In this document: positions 1 to 11,889 of the stretch, piece by piece
Numbering within the stretch: position 1 is the stretch's first letter
Layout of the letters: each line of letters starts with the position of its first letter
DNA from: Fallopia convolvulus
Lineage: Eukaryota; Streptophyta; Magnoliopsida; Caryophyllales; Polygonaceae
DNA length: 64,000 nucleotides
NCBI GenBank assembly: GCA_964016875.1
Contig: OZ024728.1
Coordinates: forward strand, 6,560,272-6,624,271
Direction: 5' to 3'
Position numbers and translations under genes: made by a program
The notes under the pieces: model-generated
The model's input: the letters and a program-made list of their open reading frames with translations, nothing else
What the model was told of the DNA's origin: nothing
Databases searched by the model: none

Positions 1-468
1 GGAAGGCAGCGCTAGGGTTTGCACCACCGGGAGAGAGGCAGATGGCCCTAGGATCTCGTATTCAAGAAGCGAAGATCCAATGCGGGGCCGATGGAGGAAG
101 GGACGAATGTAATCATGAAGCCCTTTGTAACGAATTTCACGAAGAGCGGGGTCTTTTTCGTTGTCGGCGTCCCTGAGCATGGTGATGAAGAGTGTTTTTG
201 GATTGTTTTGAATCCACTCATGAACCTGCTCATTTGGGTGAACATTGAGCAATGAGAGATTTTTGGAGAGAGAAAGGTTTTGGAGTTTTGCTTGAAAAGG
301 AAGGGAAGGGAAGAACAGAAAGAAGGAGTTGCAGAGAATGGAGATTGAAGAAGGTCCCAAAAATGGCAAATCGGGGTTTTTATGTGAGATGAGGAGAGGG
401 GTAGAAATGGAAGGGCAAAGATCCTCGATAACTGCAGCCAATAAACTCGGAGAGCTGTTCCGATTTCC
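1..468 (-). other. Uncharacterised open frame running off the left edge
   Basis: Reading leftward from just after a TAA at 471-469, one minus-strand frame stays open for 156 codons to the window edge. It has no ATG until about position 180, so it is either an exon, a post-pol frame of the adjoining retroelement, or chance. The middle looks protein-like: a hydrophobic stretch rich in Phe/Leu (about residues 50-75), then a charged part with the words NVHPNEQVHEW, LRDADNEKDPALRE and YIRPFLHRPRIGSS. I do not recognise the family. Because the Copia pol gene ends at 1024 and its left LTR is not in the window, I infer this may be part of the extra post-pol region that some Sireviruses carry. A host exon is the alternative. 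Confidence 0.3.
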
Positions 469-697
469 TTAGCACGCTCGTGACAGGCGTCGCTTTCCTC
501 ATGGGAAGTCGCTTCAACCGTTTCAAATGCTTGGCTCTCATCGCTTTGAATTCTGACACAATATCCCGTTTTCCAAGAGACGTTTCATCTTTCCAAAGGT
601 ACAAGTGTTCCGTTGCTCGTGATCGTTTTGCACACCAGTTCCCATGATCATTAAGAAAGTCAGGTTGAGTGGAGTGGTCAAGGGAACTCACACTCAA
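380..697 (-). other. Possible post-pol ORF fragment, unknown product
   Basis: A 105-codon minus-strand ORF starts at an ATG at 697 and is rich in Lys/Arg (KRSRATEHLYLWKDE, AMRAKHLKRLKRLPMRKA). It overlaps the longer open frame at 1-468 in a different register, so a frameshift between two parts of one degraded gene is possible. It lies 330 bp past the end of the Copia pol gene on the same strand. I recognise no domain. It may belong to the retroelement or be chance. Confidence 0.22.
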
Positions 698-1023
698 GTT
701 CTTTTTGTGAGGCTAGGGAACTCAAATGGGAACCAGACAATTACAACTCGATAAAGGGACAAAAAGTTGGGCTCATGAGAAGCGTTTGTTTGGTTCTCGG
801 CTAAGGGTTGGTTTTATGATCAACCGTCATAGTGGCTTGTAATGAGGGTTAAAGGGAACTTTGGTTGATCATTTTGGGCCAAAAGAAGTAAAGTTCCAAA
901 TTGTACATTAAAAGCTCTAGACTAGTAATATGGCAAAATAAAAGCGATTGTTCCTAGTGTTCCCTATCATGCATTTCAATATAAACTAGCCAAGCATTGA
1001 GGGAATAACAAACAAGGACTTGT

Positions 1024-2391
1024 TCAGTTTAGAGTGATCATCCCTAGAAGCATCCGAAGACGCTGGTAGGGACGTCTGTCTAAAGCTTTAATGAGAATGT
1101 CCGCAATTTGCTCTTCAGTTCTACAATGTTCCATAGAGATGTTCCCATGTTCCACATTGTCACGTAGAAAATGATGCCTAATGTCTATATGCTTAGTACG
1201 AGAATGATGCACATCATTTTAAGATATGTTAATGGCACTTGTATTGTCACACCTTATGGGAACTGGGCCAAAAGACATATCGTAATCCTGAAGTTGGTAC
1301 CTAAGCCATAGAACCTGGGAACAACATGAGGCGGCAACCACGTATTCTGCTTCAACTGTGGAGAGTGCCACTGAGTTTTGCTTCTTTGATCCCCATGAGA
1401 CTAGACACGATCCAAGGAACTGGGCCATTCCAGAAGTGCTCTTTCGATCAACCAAGTGCCCAGCGAAATCTGCATCTGAGTATGCAATGAGCTCAAGGGA
1501 ACTATTACTTGGATAACAAAGGAACAAGTTGTCGTTCTCTTTGAGGTACCTAAAAATTCTCTTCACCTCTTTCAGGTGTGATTCCTTAGGGTTAGCTTGA
1601 AAGCGCGCACATAGGCACACTGAAAATATGATGTCGGGTCTACTAGTAGTTAAGTAGAGAAGAGACCCAATCATACCTCAAAAGTTCCTTTGCTCTACAC
1701 TTATACCTGTCTCATCTGCGTTGAGCCTTGAGTTTGGTGAAATGGGAGTGTCGATGGGCCTAGAGTGTTCCATCCCATACTTCACTAGCATTTCTTTGAT
1801 GTACTTTTGTTGATGGGTCCTTGTTCTCTCCTTGGTTTGAGATATTTGAAGTCCCAAGAAGAACGTGAGTTCCCCGATGAGACTCATCTCGAATTCGCTA
1901 CTCATCAAATTCTTAAACTTTTCAACAAGAAGTTCATTAGTAGCACCAAATACAATGACATCAACATATACTTGAACAATTAAAATGTCTTTTGATTCTT
2001 TCTTAATAAAGAGAGTTTTGTCTATGGAACCACGAAGGTATCCATTGGAGAATAGAAATTGGGCAAACCTGTCGTACCATGCCCTGGGAGCTTGCTTGAG
2101 GCCATATAGGGCCCTCTCCAAGAAGTATACATGATCTCAGAAGTGCTCATCTTCAAAACCAGGTGGTTGGGCCACATAGACTTCTTCTTTGAGGTGCCCA
2201 TTTAGGAACGCCGTCTTGACATCCATTTGATACAACTTGAAGCCTTTGTGGGCGGCGTATGCTACGAGGAGACGAATTGCTTCAATTCTTGCAACTGGTG
2301 CGAAGGTCTCATCGTAGTCGATTCCCTCCTCTTGCCTGTATCCTTGAGCAACCAGACGTGCTTTGTTCCTAGCCAACCCTAGTGTCGTCAA
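1024..2391 (-). pseudogene. Copia reverse transcriptase and RNase H, broken
   Basis: Three pieces lie in one broken frame. The first (2391-2137) holds the start of the RT fingers and palm (QMDVKTAFLNGHL, with the first catalytic Asp). The second (2121-1678) continues with RALYGLKQAPRAWYDRF and the active-site strand. That strand reads YVDV where the family has YVDD, so one catalytic Asp is lost (GAC to GTC). The third (1674-1219) is the Ty1/Copia RNase H with YSDADFAG, VEAEYVVA and RCDNTSAI, and its tail runs to 1024. In-frame stops separate the pieces at about 2137, 1676 and 1217; some could be CGA-to-TGA changes. The enzyme would have copied the element RNA in cytoplasmic particles. This copy is dead by both nonsense and active-site change. 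Confidence 0.88.
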
Positions 2392-3984
2392 GCTTGTTTC
2401 TGAAGACCCATCGAGTTCCTATGATGTTCTTGTTCTTGGGCCTAGGAACCAGTTTCCACACCTTGTTCCTCTCAAATGGGTGGAGTTCCTCTAGCATGGT
2501 TTGAATCCAGTCTGGGTCCTTTAGAGCTTCCTTGATGCTTTTGGGTTCCACCAGTGAGACAAAGGCATTGAATGCACAGAAGTTGTTGAGAGATGAACGA
2601 GTCTGTACGCCTTTGTCATAAGGAGTGATGATGTTGTCAATGGGGTGATCCCTCTTTTGGTGGTAGTTCCTGGTTCGAATGTGTGAGACGTCAATCTGTT
2701 CCCTTATCTCTTCTTCATCTGCAACTTGAGTTTCCTCTTCTTCATGGGAACAGTTGTTCTCAACTTCTTCACTGAGTGTCTCTTCAGGATTCTCCTCAAT
2801 GTTCCTTCGTTGTTCCCCCTGAACACTAGACTCTGGTATGGTTTCATTTGTGGGAACAAGAGAGTTGGATGCATCTTGAGGTTCTTCAGTTGAGGAAGGA
2901 ACTTCGAAGGAGTCTTGATCCGTGAAATTTTGACCTCCTTCGTTGTTCCCTGGTTGTGGAACGTTGGCCCCACTTGGATAATCCACATCTTGCTTTCTAG
3001 GCTCGTCATCGTCGTCTTCCTCTTTTTGTCTAATCAGTTTGAACAGAGTTCCCTTTCCTTGGGACTCTGTTCCCATCTTTACATATTGTTCATCGAATAT
3101 GACGTGAATGCTTTCCTCTATTTTCTTGGTTCTTTTGTTATAGACTCTGTACTCCTTGCTTTGGGAGGAATACCCTAGGAAGATCCCTTCATCACTCCTT
3201 GGGTCAAACTTCCCAAGGTTGTCTTTGCCATTGTTGTAGACGAAGCATTTGCACCCAAAGATCTTGAGATAAGATATGTTGGGCTTTCTTCCCTTGATCA
3301 ACTCATATGATGTCTTCTTGATCATGGGACGAATCATGGCTCAATTTAGAATGTACGTAGCCGTGGAGATTGCTTCGGCCCATAAGCTTTCGGGAACCCC
3401 ACTCTCAAGCATCATGGTCCGAGCCATGTCTTCTAGAGTTCTGTTTTTCTTTCCACCATGCCATTTTGCTGAGGAGTGCGAGGGGCCGAGAAGTTGTGGG
3501 ATACACCGTTGTTTTCACAGTACCTTAGGAACTCTGAGTTTTTAAACTCAGTTCCATGATCAGATTTGAGAGCCTTGAGCTTTAGTCCCATGCTAACTTC
3601 CATCCTCTTGATTAGAGTCTCAAACTCCTTGAATGTATCTGATTTTGATCTCAAGAAAATGACCCATGTAAATCTTGAAAAATCATCAATTAAAACATAC
3701 ATGTACCTTTTTCCACCATAGCTAGTGGTTTCCATGGGACCATAGAGATCCATGTGGATTAGCTCCAATGGCCTTGTTATGCTCACCACCTTCTTTGGTT
3801 TGAAGGAGCTCCTGGTTTGCTTGCCACGAACACATGCATCACACATTTTGGCTCCCTCAATTTTGATTCGTGGGAGGCCAATGACCAAGTCTTGTAAGTA
3901 GAGCTTCAGGATTTGATTGATGCCCGCGTGGCCTAGCCTTTTGTGCCAGAGTTCCGTATCATCATGGGAGCTTGCGTGGCACAA
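2369..3984 (-). pseudogene. Copia integrase with GAG-pre-integrase domain, broken
   Basis: The piece 3984-3433 starts with the HHCC zinc-binding region (LWHKRLGHAGINQ, then CDACVRGK). The catalytic core follows: the first Asp in HMDLYGPM, the second in KSDHGTEF and the Glu in PQQNGMVERK, so the D,D,E triad is visible. A frameshift near 3433 passes the gene to 3337-2369, which carries the Sirevirus-type C-terminal part (GRKPNISYLKIFGCKCF, EGIFLGYSSQSKEYRVYNKR) and an acidic linker towards the RT. A further frame change around 3985-4000 separates it from the protease. Integrase would insert the cDNA into the genome. Domain order and motifs are clear, and the frame breaks make it a pseudogene. 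Confidence 0.88.
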
Positions 3985-4367
3985 CTTCCTTGTGGTTCAA
4001 ACTCTGTGTCCACCACATAGACATTGTTGTACCTTCTTCCTCTTAGAATGATTTTGTTGGTTTTCTTGTTGATGACCAAGCATTCTTCCGAGTCGAAGGT
4101 GATAACGTTGTTCCCTTGATCACATATCTGAGATACCCTCAAGAGATTGTATCCTAGATCCTTCACCAGATTGGCATTGTTGATCTTGATTGATTTGTTG
4201 AGTAGTACTTCCCCTGTTCCTATGATTTCTCCTTTATTCTTGTTGCCAAAGGACACATGGCCTCCTTCGGCTTTTGTGTGGAGTGAGGTGAGATTGTCTT
4301 TGTTCCCAGTCATATGAATTGAACAGCCACTATCAATGACCCATGTGATGTTCCCCCTCACTGCCAC
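3933..4367 (-). pseudogene. Copia aspartic protease segment
   Basis: A 144-codon frame contains the retropepsin-like active site WVIDSGCSIHMTG near residue 10. It continues with the usual Copia protease words (GYNLLRVSQICDQGN, NKIILRGRRYNNVYVVD) that lead into the pre-integrase region. The catalytic Asp of DSG is present. The frame runs out of register over the following CHASSHDDTELWH segment, which is read in the overlapping frame of the integrase piece, so one base has been gained or lost near 3985-4000. It would cleave the Gag-Pol polyprotein. Confidence 0.85.
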
Positions 4368-4393
4368 CTACACGGAGAGTTAGTTTTGATGAC

Positions 4394-6356
4394 CTAGGCA
4401 AGATGACTCTTGCCTGGTCCCTTACAAGGAAAGACAATTTCAAATAAAACATAATCTACAATATTGATATCACGAGAATTCCTAGAGTCATATGTGTAGT
4501 TCCTATGTTGGTTCCCATGAGTGGGACCTTTAGTAGGTTTGTTGGCCTTTTGGTTTTGCCTGTTCCAATAGTCGTGATTTTTGTGAGTTTGAGCTTTTAC
4601 TCTGGGACAACTTTCCTTGTAGTGCCCATGAGCACCACAATTCCAGCAAGTCTTGTAGTATTCTCCTAGATAGTAGTTAGGATGGGGTCTTTGTATCCTG
4701 TTCCTATCCATGGTTTCCTTATTGCAGACCTTTGACCCGTTTCCCTTGGCTATTTGAACATAGAGTTTATGCCTAGTGTTCCCAGTGTAATAGTCCCTCT
4801 CTCCATTTACCCCACTTTCCAGGACACGTATTTTTTCTTCTAGATGGGCGTTCTTTTGTTTTTCACATTGGAGTTCTAGGGCTCTACACTCTATCTCCTG
4901 CTCACTTAAAGGAGACTTCCCATTCTTTGGCCACTCAGACTTATACCCAATTCCATGTTTGGATGGGACAAACTTTGTTTGGGAACTCGATGCTTCAGAA
5001 TTTTCATTTCCCTTGCTCAACTTTTGTAGGAACTCATTCTTATCACTCTTTATGGTTTTAATCTCATCCTCAAGGGCTACTATATGGGACAGGTAAGACT
5101 GAAGCTTATCAATCAGTTTCACACAATTGGAACAGGATTCAAGACCAACTAATTCAACGTTTGTGTGTTCCGATTCATCTAGCTTCTTTTGCAATTTTAT
5201 GTTATCCTTAACAAGACTAGAAAGCAATTTCAATAGCTCAGGTTTTTCATAATTAGCTAAGGAAGCAAGGACAGTTTCAGTGGTTACCTCACTGGGTTGT
5301 TCCCCAGTGGTTTCTCCTAGAGCCATTGCACACATGTCTGGGTGTGCCCAAGATTCGGGATCTTCGTCCTCATCATCACTCCAGGTGGCGATGTAGGCCT
5401 TCTTCCCTTGCCTTCGGTCGTCATTTCCCTGTGGACATTCTTTTGCGAAGTGCCCTTTCTTGTAGCATTTGTAGCATGTGACGTCCGAGAGGTCCTTCTC
5501 AACTGGCTTTCTTTAGGAACTTTGACCCTTTTGTGAGTTCCCATATCCTTTTTTTATCTTTCCCTTGTTGTAGAAGGATCGAAGGGCCTTTGTGACAAGG
5601 GCGAGTTCATCGTCTTCTTCTTCCTCAGAGTCTTCATGTTGTTCTTGAACCGACTTGAGCATCTTTTCCAGTTTTAGGGAAATTCCCTTGTGTGCCCTCT
5701 CTTGCTCCTTATCGTCTTGTTTCTTTTTCTCATGTCCCACCAGCTTTCCAAAAACTTGGTGAAGCACGAGGGTCCTATTTTCAGGATTCTCTTTGAACAT
5801 GGTCCTGTCATTCGCCCATTCACCGGTAAGGCCATTGAAGAGTTGTTGAACCTTCATCTTGTCAGATATTTCTTCCTTTGTGATCCCAAGCCCCGTGATC
5901 TTGGTACATAGGTCTTCGAAGCGTGATTGGTAGCTGTTGGCTGATTCTCGTACTTCCATTCAGAAGTTGTGGAACTCCCTTCTGGCGTTCATCTGTAGGT
6001 CTTCTCTGAGGTCAGAGTTCCCAATGTGCATTTGTTGGATGGCTTCCCACATCTCTTTAGCTGTCTCGATATTTGCCACTCTATCACAATCTTGTACTGA
6101 CATGGCATTTTTGAGATATTGTTTTGACTTGAAGTTTGCCTCCATGCACTTCCATTCATTTGGTCCCCATTTGGTGAAAGTCGTTGCGAATGGTTGGGTC
6201 TACCTCGAAGTTCCCTACTTCGATGACGCACCAAGCTTGAAAGTCGTGGCTTCGCATCCAGTCCTTCATGTTGTGTTGCCAATTTTCGAACCTTCAGGTG
6301 ATAAGCCTTGGAGGCTTGTTGTTCCCATGTCCAACCTGAGTAAGTTCTTCAAACAT
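4394..6356 (-). pseudogene. Copia Gag (UBN2-type, two zinc knuckles), broken
   Basis: From an ATG at 6356 the frame shows the N-terminal Gag region. It contains a stop about 20 codons in, and a frameshift before the WKCMEANFKSKQYLKNAMS segment (about 6165-6100). It continues through KEMWEAIQQMHIG, an in-frame TGA at 5959-5957, YQSRFEDLCTKITGLG, KVQQLFNGL, and an in-frame TAA at about 5515-5513. After that come a CCHC knuckle (CYKCYKKGHFAKEC), the acidic ATWSDDEDED segment, a coiled-coil-like Lys/Glu-rich part and a second CCHC knuckle (CWNCGAHGHYKESC). It ends at 4394. Gag would form the particle and bind RNA through the knuckles. Two knuckles in one Gag fit Sirevirus-like elements. The stops sit in an otherwise continuous frame. 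Confidence 0.85.
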
Positions 6357-6399
6357 CCTGTAACCTGCGATGCTAACACAGAAAATCTAGAGTGTTCCT

Positions 6400-6411
6400 G
6401 CTCTGATACCA
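6400..6411 (-). other. Primer binding site (initiator tRNA-Met)
   Basis: The minus strand reads TGGTATCAGAGC, the complement of the plant initiator tRNA-Met 3' end used by most Copia elements. It lies two bases inside the LTR end (LTR ...CCAACA, then AT, then the primer site). It fixes the orientation of the element and the inner boundary of the LTR at 6414. Confidence 0.92.
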
Positions 6412-6413
6412 AT

Positions 6414-7060
6414 TGTTGGATCGATACACGTTAGTGAGGGCTTGGGAACTGGCGGTTAGGCTGTTCCCAAGGCAGAGGAAGTATAATAACATGCAAGTAA
6501 ACAGAATGCAATTGACACAGTTCCTTTATAGAGGAACCCCACAACAACCAACTAGTTGTGTGGGTAAACCTCTACCTCCGCTTGGAGGATTTTGAACGAT
6601 CTTCTTATCTTATTGATTGTTCCCTAGTTACAAAGGCAAGACTTACACTTCTCTGTTCCTAGCAATTCTACCTAACTCTAGCAACACTAATAACTCTTCT
6701 TAGCCTTGTTCCTAAGCGAACACCTCAACTAAGCATAAGACAAATCGAACCTTATACACTGAGCTCAACGTCGCATTTCCCTATCTCCTGGGAACTTGGT
6801 TTCGCTGTCGTCGAGATCGAACACTCGCCGCCGGGGACTTCTCTTCTTTTGTCTCTCTTTCTTTCTCTGTAAGTGAATGTGAGTTCTGGGAGAAGTGCTT
6901 GATCCAAGCACTATTATTAAGCTTTATACTCGTCCTTTCTTGGGCTGCAATCTTGACTTTCATTGTGTCCAAAATGCCCTTTGTCTTGCACGCCAAGTCT
7001 TTATCTTACACACGTGACTTGTTTTGAATTGAGTCAACTTTGAGAATCAATCGGGCCGTC
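6414..7060 (-). repeat. Sirevirus 5' LTR, 3' part
   Basis: This is the inner part of the 5' LTR, which ends CCAACA next to the primer site. On the minus strand a TATAAA is seen at 6928-6923, a plausible core promoter. A run of consecutive stem-loops (6531-6590) is conserved with the LTRs at about 20226-20284 and 50254-50310. The LTR is cut at 7060 by the Athila insertion and resumes at 17473. Confidence 0.82.
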
Positions 7061-8530
7061 TGTTGAGAGGGTTTCTTGACAACAAATAAATTTATAATCA
7101 AGACCCTGCTGAGTATAGGGAGGTCAGGATCGTTCCACAGGAAGCAAGGTTGTTCGTTTATCAACTACTAAAAACAACAACAAACAAAATAAAACAAAAA
7201 CACTCACGAGCAGCCTCGTTAACGACGTTGTTAGGGTCGTTAACGAACCACCGTACACAAAAGACTCAATCTAACGACCTAAATAAATTCGGTACCGAGC
7301 CAACTAACTCAGCAACGAAATTCACTTAAGATAATTCAAATAAAAACAAAGATCTAGGACTAGGGACACCACAACATAGTCATGCAATATAAACTTGTAA
7401 GAAGAATTGATCATGCCTTTAAATAGATAGAGTCATCAACTTTCGTTGACTATCAAGTAAATTAACCTACTTTCGTAACCCAATTCACCTAATTGCTTGT
7501 TTTGGATCTAAAGCTTGAAACTTTCGTATTCAAACAATATCAACCTTCAAGTTACTAACTTTCTCTTTCAATCAAGTTAAAAACTCAAATTACCTTAACT
7601 TTCATCTCGGTATAAGCTCAACAAACAGTCTCAATAATAGATAAAAGGCATTCAACACACAATCTTACTCATCAAACATGCTTAACTATGCCGGGCTTAA
7701 CCCCGATCCTAGAAAAGAAGACTACTCACTAATCATAACTAAGAAAATAAATTCAACAAAAGAAATCATTGAAAACAAAACACTACTCAAATTAATAGGA
7801 AATATAATCGTCTTACAGAAAATCAGAAGAAACTGAAAAAATACAAGCACCGAACCTAAAATCTCGATCAACGAACTCGGTAACTCTCGTTCACCGACCT
7901 CCGACTCGACTCCGATCCTCTCTCGGCTCTTCCTCTTCTCTAAAAATCCACCCCCTTTTCTAGGCTAAACAAAAGGGCTATTTATACTAAAAAGGCTAAA
8001 AACTAATAAGGCTAGAAGATAAAAAAACTTTCCTAAAAGATAGAAATAAAATCCTAAAAAGATAAAACAAAAATCTAGAAAGATAAAAAGACCTAAAATA
8101 CATAATATAATAACCCTGAAAATTATAAAAAGATACTCTACCGACACGGAAATAATTTCCCGCACAGGATCGGTGAGTTACAAAGTCAACCCTCGAAATT
8201 TCTATCACGTGGCCTCGTTAACGAGCCCTCACAGCCTCGTTAACGAGCCTGGGCTTGGTTTCTTCCACACTTCATCTCGTAAAACTTGGACTCTGACTTC
8301 TCCATACTTGTATTCCTCTGTCTTTCATTGTAGCGCTCCAAATTCAGCTCCATATAGCACCTTTTCCTTGCTAAAACCTACAAAATACACAAAATAGAGT
8401 AGCTTCCATACTTTCTATGAAAATATGCAAAACCATCCAAAAACACACAAAACTAAACCTAATTTTATCAAAACTAAACCTAATAAACAAAGAAAACCTA
8501 CTAAAAACTATACTTAAAACACGAACATCA
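7061..8530 (-). repeat. Athila 3' LTR (left copy)
   Basis: This is a 1470-bp direct repeat of 16003-17472. On the minus strand it starts TGATGTTCG and ends CTCTCAACA. A TATAAATA box lies at 7986-7979. Two compound palindrome pairs are present: TCGTTAACGA at 7216 and 7237, and at 8215 and 8237. The stretch 7320-7860 is A-rich with repeated 'aactttcg' words and shows no coding frame. Confidence 0.93.
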
Positions 8531-10284
8531 AAATACCCCATACTTAGACTTGCTTGTCCTCAAGCAATCACTAAACAACCAAAACCAAACAAACATACTT
8601 ATCAAGATATAGCCATCCTCTAAAAAGCAACATCTACACATGAGAAAAATATAGCAAAAGACTATTAATGTCATCACACATATATGCAACAAATAGACAT
8701 AAGAAAATACAATCCAACCTCACAAGGGATATAATGTGTTTCACTCAACTCTCAAGTGTTTAGGCTTATAAATTCAATCTCTCAACTCATCTTATATACA
8801 AAAACTCATAGAAATTGGAACTTATATCACCAATACTCTCCACCCAAGATTTGTCAAAACAAGCAAAAAATCATCAAGAGCAACTTAGGGGCTCAATGAA
8901 AAACTTCATAGAAGCTTCCATTCGGCCGGGTTGTAAAGGGGCTTGGTAAAAACAATAAGGCGTGGAAAATATTTTGGCTATGTGGTGCTAATAATATCCG
9001 GGAATCAAAACTCCTAAAAACTCACACATAAACAAAAACTCTCATAAAAACATATACCAAACTCACTCTCTCGTTATGCACACTCTCTTTACTCACCCAA
9101 CATATCCTAGAAAGTCTCATAAGAACTAAAAGAATCTCTGATATTATCTATAAACACATATGCACTTCAAACTTCCTTCTTCTCTTCACTTTATATTTAT
9201 CTAACTCTTTCTTCTTTCTTTTTTTTCTTTTCGCTGCCTCGTTAACGAGCCCACTTCAGGGTCGTTAACGAGCTTCATCGTGTATTCTTCCATTATTTCT
9301 TTCTCCTTATCTCCAACAAATAACTTCATTTTGTGCACCTTTTGCTCATCAAGAGATCTTTCTTATTACAAGTAAAACAAGAGACTTCCAATCTACCCTT
9401 CCCAATAATCCCTCAATCACAACAAACAGTATAAGTCACTCCCCTTTTTTACACTCAACAAAAATACCTCTCCAATCTAAGTCCTAATCCCCGGATAGGG
9501 TCAAGCTTATCTCAGCCAGGGAAATTTTTGTGGAGCTAAAAATAAAGGCTTCAGGCTAGAACTGGCTATCAAAAGAAGGATCATGTAAAGGTGGATAGGG
9601 AATAATAGGGCTTATAAAAATAAGTTCTCCATCATATGATTCTCACAAGTAATGAACTATAAATCCATACGGGTCTTAAGAAATAGATAACCATCACAAT
9701 TCCAAGAGATAATATGCATATAGAGAGTAAATCACACAAGAAAAGAAGAGGGATTTATTGATGTTCTCCCTATAAGGCCAAAAATTCCTCACTAGGTAAT
9801 GATTTTTGTTGGATTGAATCACTTATGCTATAAAGTATATGTGCTCAATTTCATCAAGTGCTATCTTCTTCTAAAAAACAATTTCAAGTTAAAGATTCCG
9901 GGTATACTTTTAAAGACATGTTTGCAAGGAATTATATGATTAAGCTAGCAATTACTATCATAGAACCTAAGAAAGGGATATCTATTAATTCTAAAACTCT
10001 TTTTTTCGATTTTTTTCTTTCTAATTTTTCGATTTTTTTTTTCATTTTTTAGAGAATAGAGAACTACTTAAAACACATAAAACACTACGACAACAAGTTT
10101 TCTATTTTCTCCCACCCCATACTTAAAATTACAGTGTCCCCACTGTAAGAAAAATAAGAAGAAGGAAAAGAAATAGAAAAGAAAACAAACAAAGATAAAA
10201 GAAAAAAGAAAAGAAAAAACAAACATAAAAACTTACAAAGTCTTAAAAGTGGAAAACAAGGAAAAACTTCATCTTCAGGCTGAA
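8531..10284 (-). other. Athila interior, 3' non-coding region with polypurine tract
   Basis: This AT-rich stretch between ORF1 and the 3' LTR has no credible gene. The minus-strand AAGTATGGGGTATTTT at 8545-8531, directly next to the LTR start, is the likely polypurine tract. A similar AAGTATGGGG lies at 10124-10115, beside a short inverted repeat (ACAGTGTCCCCACTGT). One palindrome pair lies at 9239/9262. Confidence 0.7.
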
Positions 10285-11889
10285 TCACTGGTTTGGTGGA
10301 GGAAAGTAGTGCTCAAAGGTACCCATGAAGTCATACATCGTCCTCCAACGCTCATCCACCTCTCTCTGACGATGCCTCTCATCCTCCATCGACATGCAAG
10401 CAGAATAGACGGTCTCCCATCTGTCCATCCTCCGATGAATATGGTCCTGCTGGAGGTGAAGCTGTTGCATCTGAGCAGAAAGATCCTCGGCCCACGGTGG
10501 TGGCATACTCGATCCTGTGTACTCGGGCTGAGGAGGTGGTGGATAGTGAGGCTGGAAATGATCTTGGTACAACACCGGGTTGTATGGCATGAGTCCATAG
10601 GAATGAGGGTCGGTAGGAGCTGGCGGTGGGTCGGTAGTGGTCCTCGGGGCCTCGTTAACGAAGCTAGGTGCCTCGTTAGAAGTATAGGAAGGAGGCTGGA
10701 AATGGTCGTTAACGAGCCTGGTAGGATCGTCAACGAGGACGTTGGTGCCCAAAACTTCCGTGTCGAGGTCTTCATCCTCGAGGTTAAGTTCCTCAGTACC
10801 TCCCTCGGTATCGGCTTCTTCAGTGTCATCACCAATTACCTCGGTATCCTCATCTTCGTCTTCATCTTCATCCATTGCTTCACCTTCTCGCTCAAATCTT
10901 GTCTCACACGGCCGTAGTGATAGCTCATCCTCCGGCTTGGGCTCTAACGGGTAAGCATGCCCCGTCCACGCCTCGTACCAATTTGGTACGTAGAGTAGCT
11001 CCAACTTGTCGAGGGTGGGTCTAACGAGGTGGTCTTGAACTTTTACTTTGAACTCTCCTTCGGCTTGAATGAAAATACCGGAGCTATACCAATAGTTCTT
11101 GTTGAGAAGTTGAGCGTGAGCCGGTGTGTATCGAGTAAGGTCGATGCCGAGGTTTTTAGCCAAAAGGCTAACCAAGTTGCCACACCAAACTTCCTTGGAC
11201 TTGGTTGATTTCTCGACGTAGTAGAGCCATTCATACCCTAAATTCAAGGGGTCGGGCTCCTCGAAAAGAATGGTGCGGAGACAAGCAACTTTCGTCCTCG
11301 TTGGCCTGTTCAACTCTCTCTTTGGCCAAAACATAGCGGCTAGGACTCGGAGAATGATCCTAAAGATGGGGTTGATGATGCTTGCCCCAGATAATGCCGT
11401 TGTGGAGGATTGTTCTTCCCCAGTGATGTAGCTCCATGTCCTAGTCACCCTTTAGTCTTTCAAGCTGTAGTCTCTAGACGGATTTGGAAGCTCTAGGATT
11501 GCGTTGAACACTGCCATGGTGAACTCACGACTCACATTACCGAGCCGAAACCGGATTCGTCCCGCCGAAGTCTTTGACGGGAAGCTAGTCTCTAGAGTGG
11601 CCAAAAACTCGGATGTGAGGGGCGGATAGTGTGGTAAATTCTCCTTCTTCAGGAGATGGGATGCACCAAGGATAAGGAAGGCCTCCTTGACGTCCGTGTA
11701 GATCCCCGTGTTTATAGCACTGGACTTCGAGAACCAACGGGTGTTGTGGTCCTTCTCTAGAATGGCACGGTATCGATGCACTTGGCCTTGAGTACTCTAA
11801 ATCACGTTGTCCATGCGAGGTGGATATGGGGACCTCTGGTTCCTTCTCTTCTTCTGAGCTCGGGTAGCGGGTCTGCTTGAACTTGCCAT
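10285..11889 (-). pseudogene. ATHILA ORF1-like protein, two in-frame stops
   Basis: From an ATG at 11889 one frame of 535 codons runs to a stop at 10285, broken by TAG at 11799-11797 and TAA at about 11454-11452. The start is basic (SRPATRAQKKRRNQR, nuclear-signal-like). The middle (SAGRIRFRLGNVSREFTMAVFNAIL, then MFWPKRELNRP) resembles the ATHILA ORF1 family of plant Gypsy elements, whose function is not known. The C-terminal third is a strongly acidic run (EDEDEDEDTEV) followed by a Pro/Gln-rich tail. VNDHF, FVNEAP and LVDDP are encoded by the compound palindrome described among the findings. The gene lies between the protease and the 3' LTR, the place of the extra ORF in Athila elements. 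Confidence 0.75.

Noticed and set aside
10249..10954. Long plus-strand ORFs (222 and 70 codons)
   Set aside because: They are antisense to the ATHILA ORF1-like gene. The Ser-rich run is the complement of the Asp/Glu run.
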